DNA from: Phycisphaerae bacterium
GTDB lineage: Bacteria > Planctomycetota > Phycisphaerae > UBA1845 > PWPN01
DNA length: 8,160 nucleotides
Direction of reading: 5' to 3'
Assembly (NCBI GenBank): GCA_026647385.1
Contig: JAPKGY010000105.1
Coordinates: 1 to 8,160 of the forward strand
Position 1 is the stretch's first letter. Each line of letters opens with the position of its first letter. Of this stretch, positions 1 to 5,912 are shown piece after piece. Position numbers and translations under genes: made by a program. The notes under the pieces were generated by a model. It was not told the DNA's origin, ran no database searches, and worked only from the letters and a program-made list of their open reading frames with translations.

Positions 1-589
1 GCCGTCTTTTGGGGAATAATCGCCGCCGGTGTGATCTTCACTGGGATCATCTGGGGGTGTTGTCGGCGGCGTACACGATTTCACCGCCCCGGACGCCGAG
101 TCCGGCCAGGCCTGCGGAGCCTGCCACGTGCCGCATATTCAGGCGGTGCGCGCAGCCGCTACGCCACCGGCCACGCAACCCGCGACGCGGCCCAGCCCGG
201 AGCCGTTCCGCGTGGAAGACCAGCGGAAAGTGTTTCTGCCGAACCGTTATACACCCGGGCCCGCCAGCCTGATCTGTCTCGGATGTCACGACGGGACGAT
301 CGCGACTTCCACGATCGGCTCGTCGCATGCGATGCTGGCCGGCGTTCGCGAAGGATTCAAAGTGCCTGAGGGCTTCATCCGGCGGGATCACCCGATCGGA
401 GTACCTTACCCGAGCGACCGGCGCAAGTATCACCCCCGAGCACTCGTGGAAAACGGCGGCGTGCGACTGCCGGCCGGCAGAATCGAATGCGTCTCCTGCC
501 ACGACCCGCACAACGAGTCGGGTGTGGCCAGGTTGCTGATAAAGTCGAATCGGCGAAGTGCATTATGTCTGACATGCCACATGAAATGA
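1..589 (+). CDS. membrane-anchored tetrahaem cytochrome c, 5'-partial, apparent frameshift
   Basis: Small electron-transfer protein with four CXXCH haem c sites: CGACH (113-127), CLGCH (275-289), CVSCH (488-502) and CLTCH (566-580), the last just before the stop at 587-589. The final pair, with CVSCHDPHNESG between, resembles the doubled-CXXCH family. All four sites lie in the frame of position 2, but that frame has stops at 17-19 and 32-34 and no ATG, GTG or TTG upstream of the first haem. The frame of position 1 instead reads a hydrophobic stretch, AVFWGIIAAGVIFTGIIWG, which looks like a signal anchor. Removing one G from the run at 53-57 joins the two into IIWGVVGGVHDF followed by the haem domain. 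I therefore read one gene that starts left of the window and carries a one-base shift. The first in-frame start codon, GTG at 128, would lose haem 1 and the export signal, so I reject it. An ATQPATRPS linker follows haem 1. The gene is probably periplasmic and anchored in the inner membrane. I am sure of the family and less sure whether the shift is real or an assembly error. Confidence 0.8.
53..57 (+). other. G5 homopolymer, likely site of a +1 frameshift
   Basis: Five consecutive G residues mark where coding sense passes from the frame of position 1 (membrane anchor) to the frame of position 2 (haem domain). With four G residues the two parts fuse without any odd residue. The cause may be a sequencing or assembly indel, a true disabling mutation, or phase-variable slippage. 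The sequence alone cannot separate these. Confidence 0.6.
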
Positions 590-1839
590 ATCTCTTTCGA
601 CGGCCACTCAACAAGACCGGCGAAAGGAGACCGCAAAGAGCCGCGGGCTTCAGGTCGCCAGGGCGACTCGCCCGTGGCGACCCGCGCGGCTGCTCGAATA
701 GGGCAGTACACACCTTCTCCCTTGTCTGCGCTCACCGGGTGATAGTGGCGATCGTATTGGGCGCGATCAGCCTCGAACAGATCGGTTGCGCGCCTCCCCG
801 AGAACCCGCCGGCATCACGCGCCAGCCCATCATGCTCCCCGCGACGGACGCTCTGCCGCAACTCTGGATCTACGGCGATCTGAGTCGGTCCCTGCCCGAC
901 TTTGACGCCACCCCGCTGGTCGAACGGTTCCTCTACGGTCCGAACGATTACGGCAAGACCGCCTTGCGCAATCCGCAGGGCATGACCGTGGTCGGCCGGC
1001 GGCTGCTCATCTGCGACCAGGGTTACCAGAGGATTCTGTCGATCCGCCTCGACACGGGCAAAAGCACCTTCTGGTCCGAGGAGGATCGCTCGCCGCGATG
1101 TCCGGTCGACATCACCCACGATGCGGGCGGCGGTGTCTACGTTGCGGATACGACATCGCGCGCGGTGCTGGTCTACGACCTCGCAGGCCGCTACGTGGAG
1201 GACCTGGTCCCGCCCGCCGACGCCCTCCATGCGTTCCGGCCTTGTTCCCTGTACGTCCGAGCGGATATCCTTTATGTGGGCAACCTCGCCGCCGGTCGCA
1301 TCGAACGATACGATCTGAGGGAGCGACGATGGCTGGTTCCGATCCGGATACCCGCCGGTCGCGGAGTGGTGGCGGCCCCGACCGGGCTCGCCTTCACCGC
1401 CGACGGGACTCTGTTAGTCGCCGACGCGATTCAAGGCAGCCTGCTCCGGCTGGCGCCCGACGGAGGTTGGCTCGGGCCTCTCGCCGGTCGTGGACGCGGG
1501 CCGGGTGAATTGATCCGTCCCAAGCAGGTCTGCTGCACGCCCGATGGGATGGTTTTCGTGTCCGACGCGGGCAGACAGTCGGTCCAGGTGTTCGATGCCG
1601 AGGGCAAACCGTTCGTGGAGATTCACGAACGCGCGAACGAATGGGCGGGTTGGACCATGCCGATGGGCCTGCTGACCGTAAGCGAGCAGGACCTTGTCGC
1701 CCTGGAGCTTGCGAACGTGCGGGAGGGCAGCGTGAAGCCGGATTCGTACGTGATCGTTTCCGATTCGTTGGGCCCGGAGTCGCTGACGCTGATCGGAGTC
1801 GTTACCGGCCAATCGCGGGTGAGGGCGGATGAAGAGTAA
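586..1839 (+). CDS. NHL-repeat beta-propeller protein, membrane-anchored or lipoprotein
   Basis: A 417-residue protein of unknown exact role. NHL-type blades are readable at about residues 129-158 (NPQGMTVV, LLICDQGYQRI), 172-202 (VYVADTTSRAVLVYDLAG), 217-246 (LYVGNLAAGRIERYDL), 264-294 (GTLLVADAIQGSLLRLAPDG) and 309-341 (MVFVSDAGRQSVQVFDAEG), with weaker blades at either side. This fits a six-bladed propeller. A hydrophobic segment, VIVAIVLGAISLEQIGC (residues 52-68), ends in Cys68. It may be a lipoprotein signal, although Gln at -3 makes a poor lipobox. The start is uncertain. ATG 586 overlaps the upstream stop as ATGA, which suits coupled translation. However, residues 2-51 are rich in AGA/AGG codons and cover a strong palindrome at 653-682, so GTG 739 (residue 52) is a real alternative and the first 150 bases may be non-coding. 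NHL propellers usually serve as protein-binding platforms. Lying between two cytochrome genes, this one probably docks or organises the haem proteins in the periplasm (inference). Confidence 0.85.
   Translation: MNLFRRPLNKTGERRPQRAAGFRSPGRLARGDPRGCSNRAVHTFSLVCAHRVIVAIVLGAISLEQIGCAPPREPAGITRQPIMLPATDALPQLWIYGDLSRSLPDFDATPLVERFLYGPNDYGKTALRNPQGMTVVGRRLLICDQGYQRILSIRLDTGKSTFWSEEDRSPRCPVDITHDAGGGVYVADTTSRAVLVYDLAGRYVEDLVPPADALHAFRPCSLYVRADILYVGNLAAGRIERYDLRERRWLVPIRIPAGRGVVAAPTGLAFTADGTLLVADAIQGSLLRLAPDGGWLGPLAGRGRGPGELIRPKQVCCTPDGMVFVSDAGRQSVQVFDAEGKPFVEIHERANEWAGWTMPMGLLTVSEQDLVALELANVREGSVKPDSYVIVSDSLGPESLTLIGVVTGQSRVRADEE
653..682. repeat. REP-like GC palindrome (13-bp interrupted stem)
   Basis: Perfect inverted repeat GGTCGCCA (653-660) and TGGCGACC (675-682), continued inward by GGGCG (661-665) and CGCCC (669-673). 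There is a 3-base loop ACT and a single bulged G at 674. The short flanks CGCG at 642-645 and 683-686 could extend the stem. No T run follows, so it is not a standard intrinsic terminator. The shape resembles dispersed GC-rich REP-type repeats. It lies inside the doubtful N-terminal extension of the NHL gene, which supports reading that stretch as a former intergenic spacer. Confidence 0.6.
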
Positions 1840-2500
1840 CGACTATCCAATCTGCAGCCTGATGGTCCTCGCCGCGGGAGCAACGGCGCAGGTCACAATC
1901 GCTCCGGGCCAGAGTTCGTTCGCCCCCGCGACGCAGCTGAGTCCGGCCACGCAGCCGGCCGACGCCCCCGGGGCCGAGCAGGCCGCCCACGATTCGGCTT
2001 CAACGACTCCGGCGGCAAGCCAGCCCCTCGAAGGCCTGTACGAACCGCACAAGATGCTGGACGCCTCCGTGCACGGACGCGAAGCCTGCCTGCTGTGCCA
2101 TCTGCCCACGTTCACACCGGACCTCCGCGGGACTCGCACCGGCCACGCGGGACTGCGCGCGGAGAGCATAAGCCTTTGTGCCGGCTGCCACTCGCAACAC
2201 ATCGATTATTTCGAGCCCGGGCACATCGGCCTGACCGTAACCCCGGCCATCAAGGCGCGCCTGACTCGATCCGCGGCGTCATCCCAGCCGGCCGATCGCC
2301 CCCTCCACCGGTCCTCCACACGGCTGCCGCTCGGCGAAGGCGACCGCATTGTCTGCGTGACGTGTCACAACCCCCACCCGCGGGGTCTTTTCCCGACGGG
2401 CAGCGAGATGAGCGAAGGGGCGATGTCCGACGATTCCTCCAACCCGCTGGCCTTGAGAGGGCCGGCCAAGGACGTGTGCCGTGTCTGCCACCCATACTGA
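1829..2500 (+). CDS. secreted tetrahaem cytochrome c
   Basis: A 223-residue exported cytochrome with four CXXCH haem c sites: CLLCH (residues 87-91), CAGCH (117-121), CVTCH (176-180) and CRVCH (217-221, three residues from the C-terminus). The N-terminus has a lysine and then a hydrophobic run to AGATAQ, so a signal peptidase site after ATA (near residue 20) is likely. A low-complexity Ala/Thr/Gln/Pro linker fills residues 25-66. VCVTCHNPHPRG and VCRVCHPY resemble the doubled-CXXCH type, and the haem count and C-terminal spacing echo the tetrahaem gene at the left edge. The two may be distant paralogues. The ATG lies 11 bases inside the end of the NHL gene, with GAGGG at 1821-1825 as ribosome site. 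The likely role is a periplasmic electron carrier between the membrane cytochrome b fusion downstream and an unseen partner. Redox partner and direction are unknown. Confidence 0.9.
   Translation: MKSNDYPICSLMVLAAGATAQVTIAPGQSSFAPATQLSPATQPADAPGAEQAAHDSASTTPAASQPLEGLYEPHKMLDASVHGREACLLCHLPTFTPDLRGTRTGHAGLRAESISLCAGCHSQHIDYFEPGHIGLTVTPAIKARLTRSAASSQPADRPLHRSSTRLPLGEGDRIVCVTCHNPHPRGLFPTGSEMSEGAMSDDSSNPLALRGPAKDVCRVCHPY
2468..2472 (+). promoter_or_regulatory. Shine-Dalgarno AAGGA supporting the GTG start at 2481
   Basis: AAGGA lies eight bases upstream of GTG 2481, inside the end of the preceding tetrahaem gene. It supports a GTG start that gives a complete signal peptide, and translation coupled to the upstream gene. 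Confidence 0.6.
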
Positions 2501-4346
2501 AGGATCACCCGCCGGGACCCCGCGCACGCCGCGACGCATCGCGATCGTCGCGGTGCTGGCGTTGCTGGTTTCGGCCGGCGTCCTGCCGGCCGAGGTCGAG
2601 AACTGCCTGAGCTGCCATCGTTACCGCGGACTGGCCAGGCCGGACCCGAAGACCGGCCTCGTGCAGCTTTATCACGTCAATCCGAATTACTACGAGTCCG
2701 CGCTCGGGCCACACTCCCGATTGCGCTGCACCGACTGCCACGAACCGCGCGAGGTCGGCATCGTCCCCCACCAGAACGTCAGCCCGGTGGACTGTGCCCG
2801 AACCTGCCACCTGACGAGTCCGAACCGGGCCGAGGTCCGCTTCTCACACGCGGGCATCGCCGCGATGCTCCCGTGGTCCGCCCATCGCCCCGCGGTCCTG
2901 GACCGCTGCAATGAGCTGCTGGGAGAACCGCTGCGCCCCGGCCAATCGCGCTGCCTGCTGTGTCACGGCGAACCCACGTTCCGGCACGGCGCACAGGGCT
3001 CGCTCGAACTGGTCGCGCCAATCGACCGCTGCGACGCCTGCCATGCGGACCAGCTTCCGCTCGATACCACCTATGCCTTCTGGCACGTCCAGGCCCGGAC
3101 CCGCTCGGCTCGAAACCCGCGACACCTCACCGCCTCCTGCGCCCGTTGCCACAGCCACACCCGCATCCACGAGGAATTCCGGCTTCCCGACTCGGTCGGC
3201 AGCTACCTGGCCAGCTTCCACGGCAAGGCGATGCAGCTCGGCAGCCGGACGACCGCGGTCTGCCTCGACTGCCACGTCGGGCCGATGCAAAACGTACATG
3301 GAATGCTCAAGCACGGCGACCCGGGCGCGCCGACCCACCCCGAGCGGCTCGGCTATACCTGTCGCAGCCCCGGCTGCCACCCGACGGCCGGAGTGCGGAT
3401 CACCTCCGCCGGCGTCCATCTCGAACTCGCCCGGGGCGAGGGAGCCGAGTACCTCATCGGGGTTCTGTTCCTGCTGCTGATCGTCTCGACGTTCGGGCCG
3501 TCCGCGCTGCTGCAGATTCTCGAGTTGCTCCAACTGGTCGTCGGCCGGCGGGATCCCCGCCACCGCCGGCGACGGGAACTCGCCCAACAACTCCTCGCTA
3601 CCCCGCGCGGGCGGGCGGCCCTCTGCCGGTTCACCCCCCACCAGCGCATCCAGCACTGGATCCTGGCGGCCTCCTTCACGCTGCTGGTCCTGACCGGCTT
3701 TCCCATCAAATTCGCCGACCGCCCATGGGCGGAATGGCTCGTTCAAGCCATGGGCGGACTGTCCGTCGTCCGATCGCTGCACCGCTACGCGGGAATTGTC
3801 CTGCTGGTCGGGGCCGCGGGCCACCTGATCTACGTCACGATCTTCGCCTGGCGACGCAAGCGGGCCACCGGCCAGACGTGGTGGCGCACCATCATGGCCC
3901 TACCCATGGTCATGAACGCCGGCGACCTCCGCCAGCTTTATCACCTCGTGAAGTATCTGCTCTTCCTGGAGGACAAACGCCCCGACGCCGAACGATTCAG
4001 CCTCGAGGAGAAATTCGAGTACTTCGGCGTGTTCTGGGGCACGGTGCTGCTGGGCGTCACCGGCGTCCTGATGTGGGGCAACGCCTGGTTCACGCAGTAC
4101 ATCCCAGGCCGCCTGCTGACCGTCGCCGTTGTCGTCCACACGTTCGAGGCCTTCCTGGCCCTGCTGCACGTGGGCGTCATCCATCTGATCGGCGTGATCT
4201 TCTCGCCGGCGGTCCTGCCCATGTCCCCGGCGATGTTCACCGGCATCACCCCGCCGGACGAGATGGCCGACGCCCACGCCGGCATGCTCGAACGCGTCGC
4301 CCGCGAGCTTGGCGTCACGCCCACGGGAGGGCCCAGCCATGAGTGA
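2481..4346 (+). CDS. multihaem cytochrome c / dihaem cytochrome b fusion, CbcL-like quinol:cytochrome c oxidoreductase
   Basis: A 621-residue inner-membrane protein that probably exchanges electrons between quinol and periplasmic cytochromes. Residues 19-38 form a signal peptide or anchor (IAIVAVLALLVSAGVLPA). The periplasmic half holds eight haem c sites: CLSCH 42, CTDCH 83, CARTCH 105 (CX3CH), CLLCH 158, CDACH 184, CARCH 220, CLDCH 261 and CRSPGCH 294 (CX4CH). A helix at 324-350 crosses the membrane, then a basic stretch (RRDPRHRRRR) stays inside. Residues 384-575 form a four-helix cytochrome b domain of the FdnI/HydC (formate dehydrogenase gamma) type, with helices near 392-409, 434-456, 514-533 and 545-575. 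Candidate haem b ligands are His392 (RIQHW), His434 (LHRYAG), His553 and His563 or His568. The c-plus-b fusion matches the layout known for Geobacter CbcL; homology of the c part is not established here. It starts with GTG 20 bases inside the previous gene and overlaps the next by 8 bases, so the operon is coupled. The reverse direction, quinone reduction, cannot be excluded. Confidence 0.88.
   Translation: MSATHTEGSPAGTPRTPRRIAIVAVLALLVSAGVLPAEVENCLSCHRYRGLARPDPKTGLVQLYHVNPNYYESALGPHSRLRCTDCHEPREVGIVPHQNVSPVDCARTCHLTSPNRAEVRFSHAGIAAMLPWSAHRPAVLDRCNELLGEPLRPGQSRCLLCHGEPTFRHGAQGSLELVAPIDRCDACHADQLPLDTTYAFWHVQARTRSARNPRHLTASCARCHSHTRIHEEFRLPDSVGSYLASFHGKAMQLGSRTTAVCLDCHVGPMQNVHGMLKHGDPGAPTHPERLGYTCRSPGCHPTAGVRITSAGVHLELARGEGAEYLIGVLFLLLIVSTFGPSALLQILELLQLVVGRRDPRHRRRRELAQQLLATPRGRAALCRFTPHQRIQHWILAASFTLLVLTGFPIKFADRPWAEWLVQAMGGLSVVRSLHRYAGIVLLVGAAGHLIYVTIFAWRRKRATGQTWWRTIMALPMVMNAGDLRQLYHLVKYLLFLEDKRPDAERFSLEEKFEYFGVFWGTVLLGVTGVLMWGNAWFTQYIPGRLLTVAVVVHTFEAFLALLHVGVIHLIGVIFSPAVLPMSPAMFTGITPPDEMADAHAGMLERVARELGVTPTGGPSHE
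4325..4330 (+). promoter_or_regulatory. Shine-Dalgarno GGGAGG fixing the start at 4339
   Basis: GGGAGG lies eight bases before ATG 4339, and no comparable site precedes the upstream in-frame ATG at 4309. This places the start of the trihaem gene at 4339, eight bases inside the end of the cytochrome b fusion gene. Confidence 0.7.
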
Positions 4347-5403
4347 GCCCCTCACACAAGCACCCGCGTTCGTTCCCGCCGGCCGTCCAGGTCGCCTGCG
4401 GAGGACGCTCATCCGAGCCTGGTCGCTCGCCATCATGCTCGTGATCGTGTGGACGACATGGGTCGCGTTCGCGTACCTGATCCACTATGTGTTCACGCCT
4501 CCCGAACCACCCGCCTGGCTTCGTGAAAACCAGCCTCCATCCGGACCGGGGGCGCCGTGGTCGCAACTGACGACGGGCGCGGGGCCCGCGCCGCTGACGC
4601 CCGCTGGCCACTATCACAGAATCGACCGCTGGTTCCGGCCTGACTCCACTAACTCCTGCCTCGCAAGCGAATGTCACGATACGCTCCCCCACAGGGCTCG
4701 CAAGGAAACCCGCGCCTTCGCTAATATGCATTCAACCTTCGCCGACTGCATGCTCTGCCACGACAAAACCGTCACCGGCCCCGCCGACGCGACCTGGATT
4801 TCCAAGAGAACGGGTCATCCGCAGCAGCCGCCGGCCGTTCTGTCGCTGATGCGCCGACTCGAAAGCCTCGACGAACCGGCCGCCGGGCAGCAGGCCGCCG
4901 CGCCTGACGAGATCGTGGCCCTGCTGAGGGCGACCATCCGAGAAACCGACGGCGATCCTCAACTCGAGCACCTGGCGGCCCGCATCGAGGCCTGCGAGCC
5001 GGGCAGTCCCGTGTGGCGGACCGCCATCGACACGTTGAGCGACCGACTGCCCGACCACGCTCGCGGTGCGTACACCGCCAAGCTCGGGCTGAAGCGCGAC
5101 CCCGCCGAAATCGGAGGTTTGCGGAAACTGAGAGAGCAATTCAAAGCCTCCGGGGACGGGCAAGCGAAAAGACGAATCCTCGATCGGATCCACGAGCGAG
5201 TGCTGGACCAACCCCCGTCCTGTCTGACGTGCCACGGAGACCAGCCTGGTCGACTCGATTACGAAAAACTCGGCTACTCGCCCGCCCGCAGCGAGGTGCT
5301 CGGGAACCTGCCGGTGGCCAAAGTCGTTCAGCAGACCCGTCAGGGCGAGCCGTTCCATCTCCCCGGGGCGCCCGACGGCCACGCCGGTGCCTGGGACGAG
5401 TGA
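4339..5403 (+). CDS. membrane-anchored trihaem cytochrome c with a helical insert
   Basis: A 354-residue cytochrome held in the inner membrane by one N-terminal helix (about residues 27-50, after the basic run RPGRLRRTLIR), with the rest in the periplasm. Three haem c sites are visible: CLASECH (107-113, CX4CH), CMLCH (137-141) and CLTCH (295-299). NMHSTFADCMLCH is typical of small multihaem cytochromes, where the nearby His can act as a distal ligand. About 150 residues between haem sites 2 and 3 contain no haem motif. They are rich in Leu, Ala, Glu and Arg and look helical (for example DEIVALLRATIRET and KRRILDRIHERVL). I do not recognise this insert. It may bind a partner or hold the third haem at a distance. 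The gene overlaps the cytochrome b fusion by 8 bases, so the two products are likely partners, this one perhaps receiving electrons from the fused c domain (inference). It is the last gene of the left block. Confidence 0.85.
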   Translation: MSEPLTQAPAFVPAGRPGRLRRTLIRAWSLAIMLVIVWTTWVAFAYLIHYVFTPPEPPAWLRENQPPSGPGAPWSQLTTGAGPAPLTPAGHYHRIDRWFRPDSTNSCLASECHDTLPHRARKETRAFANMHSTFADCMLCHDKTVTGPADATWISKRTGHPQQPPAVLSLMRRLESLDEPAAGQQAAAPDEIVALLRATIRETDGDPQLEHLAARIEACEPGSPVWRTAIDTLSDRLPDHARGAYTAKLGLKRDPAEIGGLRKLREQFKASGDGQAKRRILDRIHERVLDQPPSCLTCHGDQPGRLDYEKLGYSPARSEVLGNLPVAKVVQQTRQGEPFHLPGAPDGHAGAWDE

Positions 5404-5690
5404 ACCGGAATGGACGCACCGGGGGGCCCAGATCCATACCTGAGACCTGCGGAAAACCCCCCACTTTCAATCGGCAGCCGGCGGCCAAAACATCCCAAGC
5501 CGGCGATTTCATCGCGGTCTTTCCAAACCATCCCCAGCGCAGCGAGAATGGGGCGCTTGCCATGTTTGCTCGCATCGCGGCCAGACCGATAACCGGGCAT
5601 GAGGACACTACCGATGCCTGGACGCACCAGCCGCATCGGCTGGACCAGACCCATGGAAACGGAGAATGACCAACCGCCCCCCCATCCTGC
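5404..5690. other. intergenic stretch with no supported gene
   Basis: About 290 bases after the trihaem stop. Short open frames exist on both strands, but none has a good ribosome site or a recognisable product. A perfect 17-base hairpin (CCAGCCG, loop CAT, CGGCTGG) lies at 5627-5643. GGGGGG at 5421-5426 could pair with CCCCCC at 5457-5462. Neither is followed by a T run, so I call no intrinsic terminator, although transcription of the cytochrome operon may end here. The sequence AGCCGGCG occurs twice (5476-5483 and 5498-5505). Confidence 0.5.
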
Positions 5691-5695
5691 GATCT

Positions 5696-5707
5696 TGTGA
5701 ATTCACA
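5696..5707. promoter_or_regulatory. perfect 12-bp palindrome, possible operator
   Basis: TGTGAATTCACA is its own reverse complement. It sits about 47 bases upstream of the possible -10 element of the ResB gene, a usual place for an activator or repressor dimer. The half-site TGTGA recalls CRP/FNR-type sites, but the spacing is two bases rather than six, so it is not a standard CRP box. Such a 12-mer can occur by chance. Confidence 0.35.
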
Positions 5708-5729
5708 CTCCCGCACTGCCTGCCGCCGG

Positions 5730-5759
5730 TTCGATGGTCCGCGGGATTTGCTGTATTAT
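5730..5759 (+). promoter_or_regulatory. possible sigma70-type promoter for resB
   Basis: TATTAT (5754-5759) is a fair -10 element in an AT-rich pocket (GATTTGCTGTATTATCATTA) within otherwise GC-rich DNA. A poor -35, TTCGAT (5730-5735), lies 18 bases upstream. A TG directly before the -10 may help. Transcription would start near 5766, giving a leader of roughly 145 bases before the ResB start. Confidence 0.35.
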
Positions 5760-5769
5760 CATTACCCTG

Positions 5770-5899
5770 AGAAGCGCAGCCAGGGGGAGGATCGCGGAGG
5801 GGGTTCGGGCCGGAGCGCCCGATCGGCCCCCGCAAAGCGGCTTCTGATCCCCTGCACCGCAGGATGGCGGCCGGTGGTGGTGGATTCGGGTTACCGCCA
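5770..5899 (+). promoter_or_regulatory. strongly structured 5' leader of resB, candidate cis-regulatory RNA
   Basis: Several helices can be drawn by hand. AGAAGC (5770-5775) pairs with GCTTCT (5840-5845) and encloses GGGG (5799-5802) with CCCC (5827-5830), topped by TCGGGC (5805-5810) with GCCCGA (5817-5822). CCTGC (5851-5855) pairs with GCAGG (5859-5863) around a 3-base loop. TGGCGG (5865-5870) pairs with CCGCCA (5894-5899) and touches the first base of the AGGA ribosome site. A competing pairing is CAGGGG (5781-5786) with CCCCTG (5849-5854), which would break the first and third helices, as in a switch. Any GC-rich leader folds to some degree, so a regulatory role is unproven. Confidence 0.35.
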
Positions 5900-5912
5900 G
5901 GACTGAAACATA

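Noticed and set aside
128..589. GTG 128 as start of the first cytochrome
   Set aside because: It would remove the first haem motif (CGACH ends at 127) and leave no export signal. The protein must be periplasmic to receive haem c.
2844..3824. Minus-strand open frame of 326 codons opposite the cytochrome b fusion
   Set aside because: It is an antisense shadow: rich in Gly, Arg, Asp and Gln, without known motifs, while the plus strand has eight haem sites and membrane helices.
2960..4342. Plus-strand 460-codon open frame within the cytochrome b fusion gene
   Set aside because: The translation is Arg/Pro-rich low-complexity sequence, typical of a shifted frame in GC-rich DNA. It contains no haem or membrane pattern.
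5627..5643. Intrinsic terminator of the cytochrome operon
   Set aside because: The 7-bp hairpin is perfect, but it is not followed by a T run and lies more than 220 bases after the last stop codon.
5340..5654. Minus-strand open frame of 104 codons covering most of the intergenic gap
   Set aside because: It has no ribosome site, no recognisable motif, and its 3' end runs into the trihaem gene antisense. Long open frames on the opposite strand are expected at this GC content.
5696..5707. CRP binding site
   Set aside because: The half-sites TGTGA and TCACA are separated by two bases, not the six of CRP sites. Kept only as an unassigned palindrome.
5761..5861. TPP riboswitch, suggested by ACCCTGAGA (5764-5772) and CTGATCC (5844-5850)
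   Set aside because: The GGATAATGCC-like segment and the matching helix order of the TPP element are missing, and cytochrome synthase genes are not thiamine genes.
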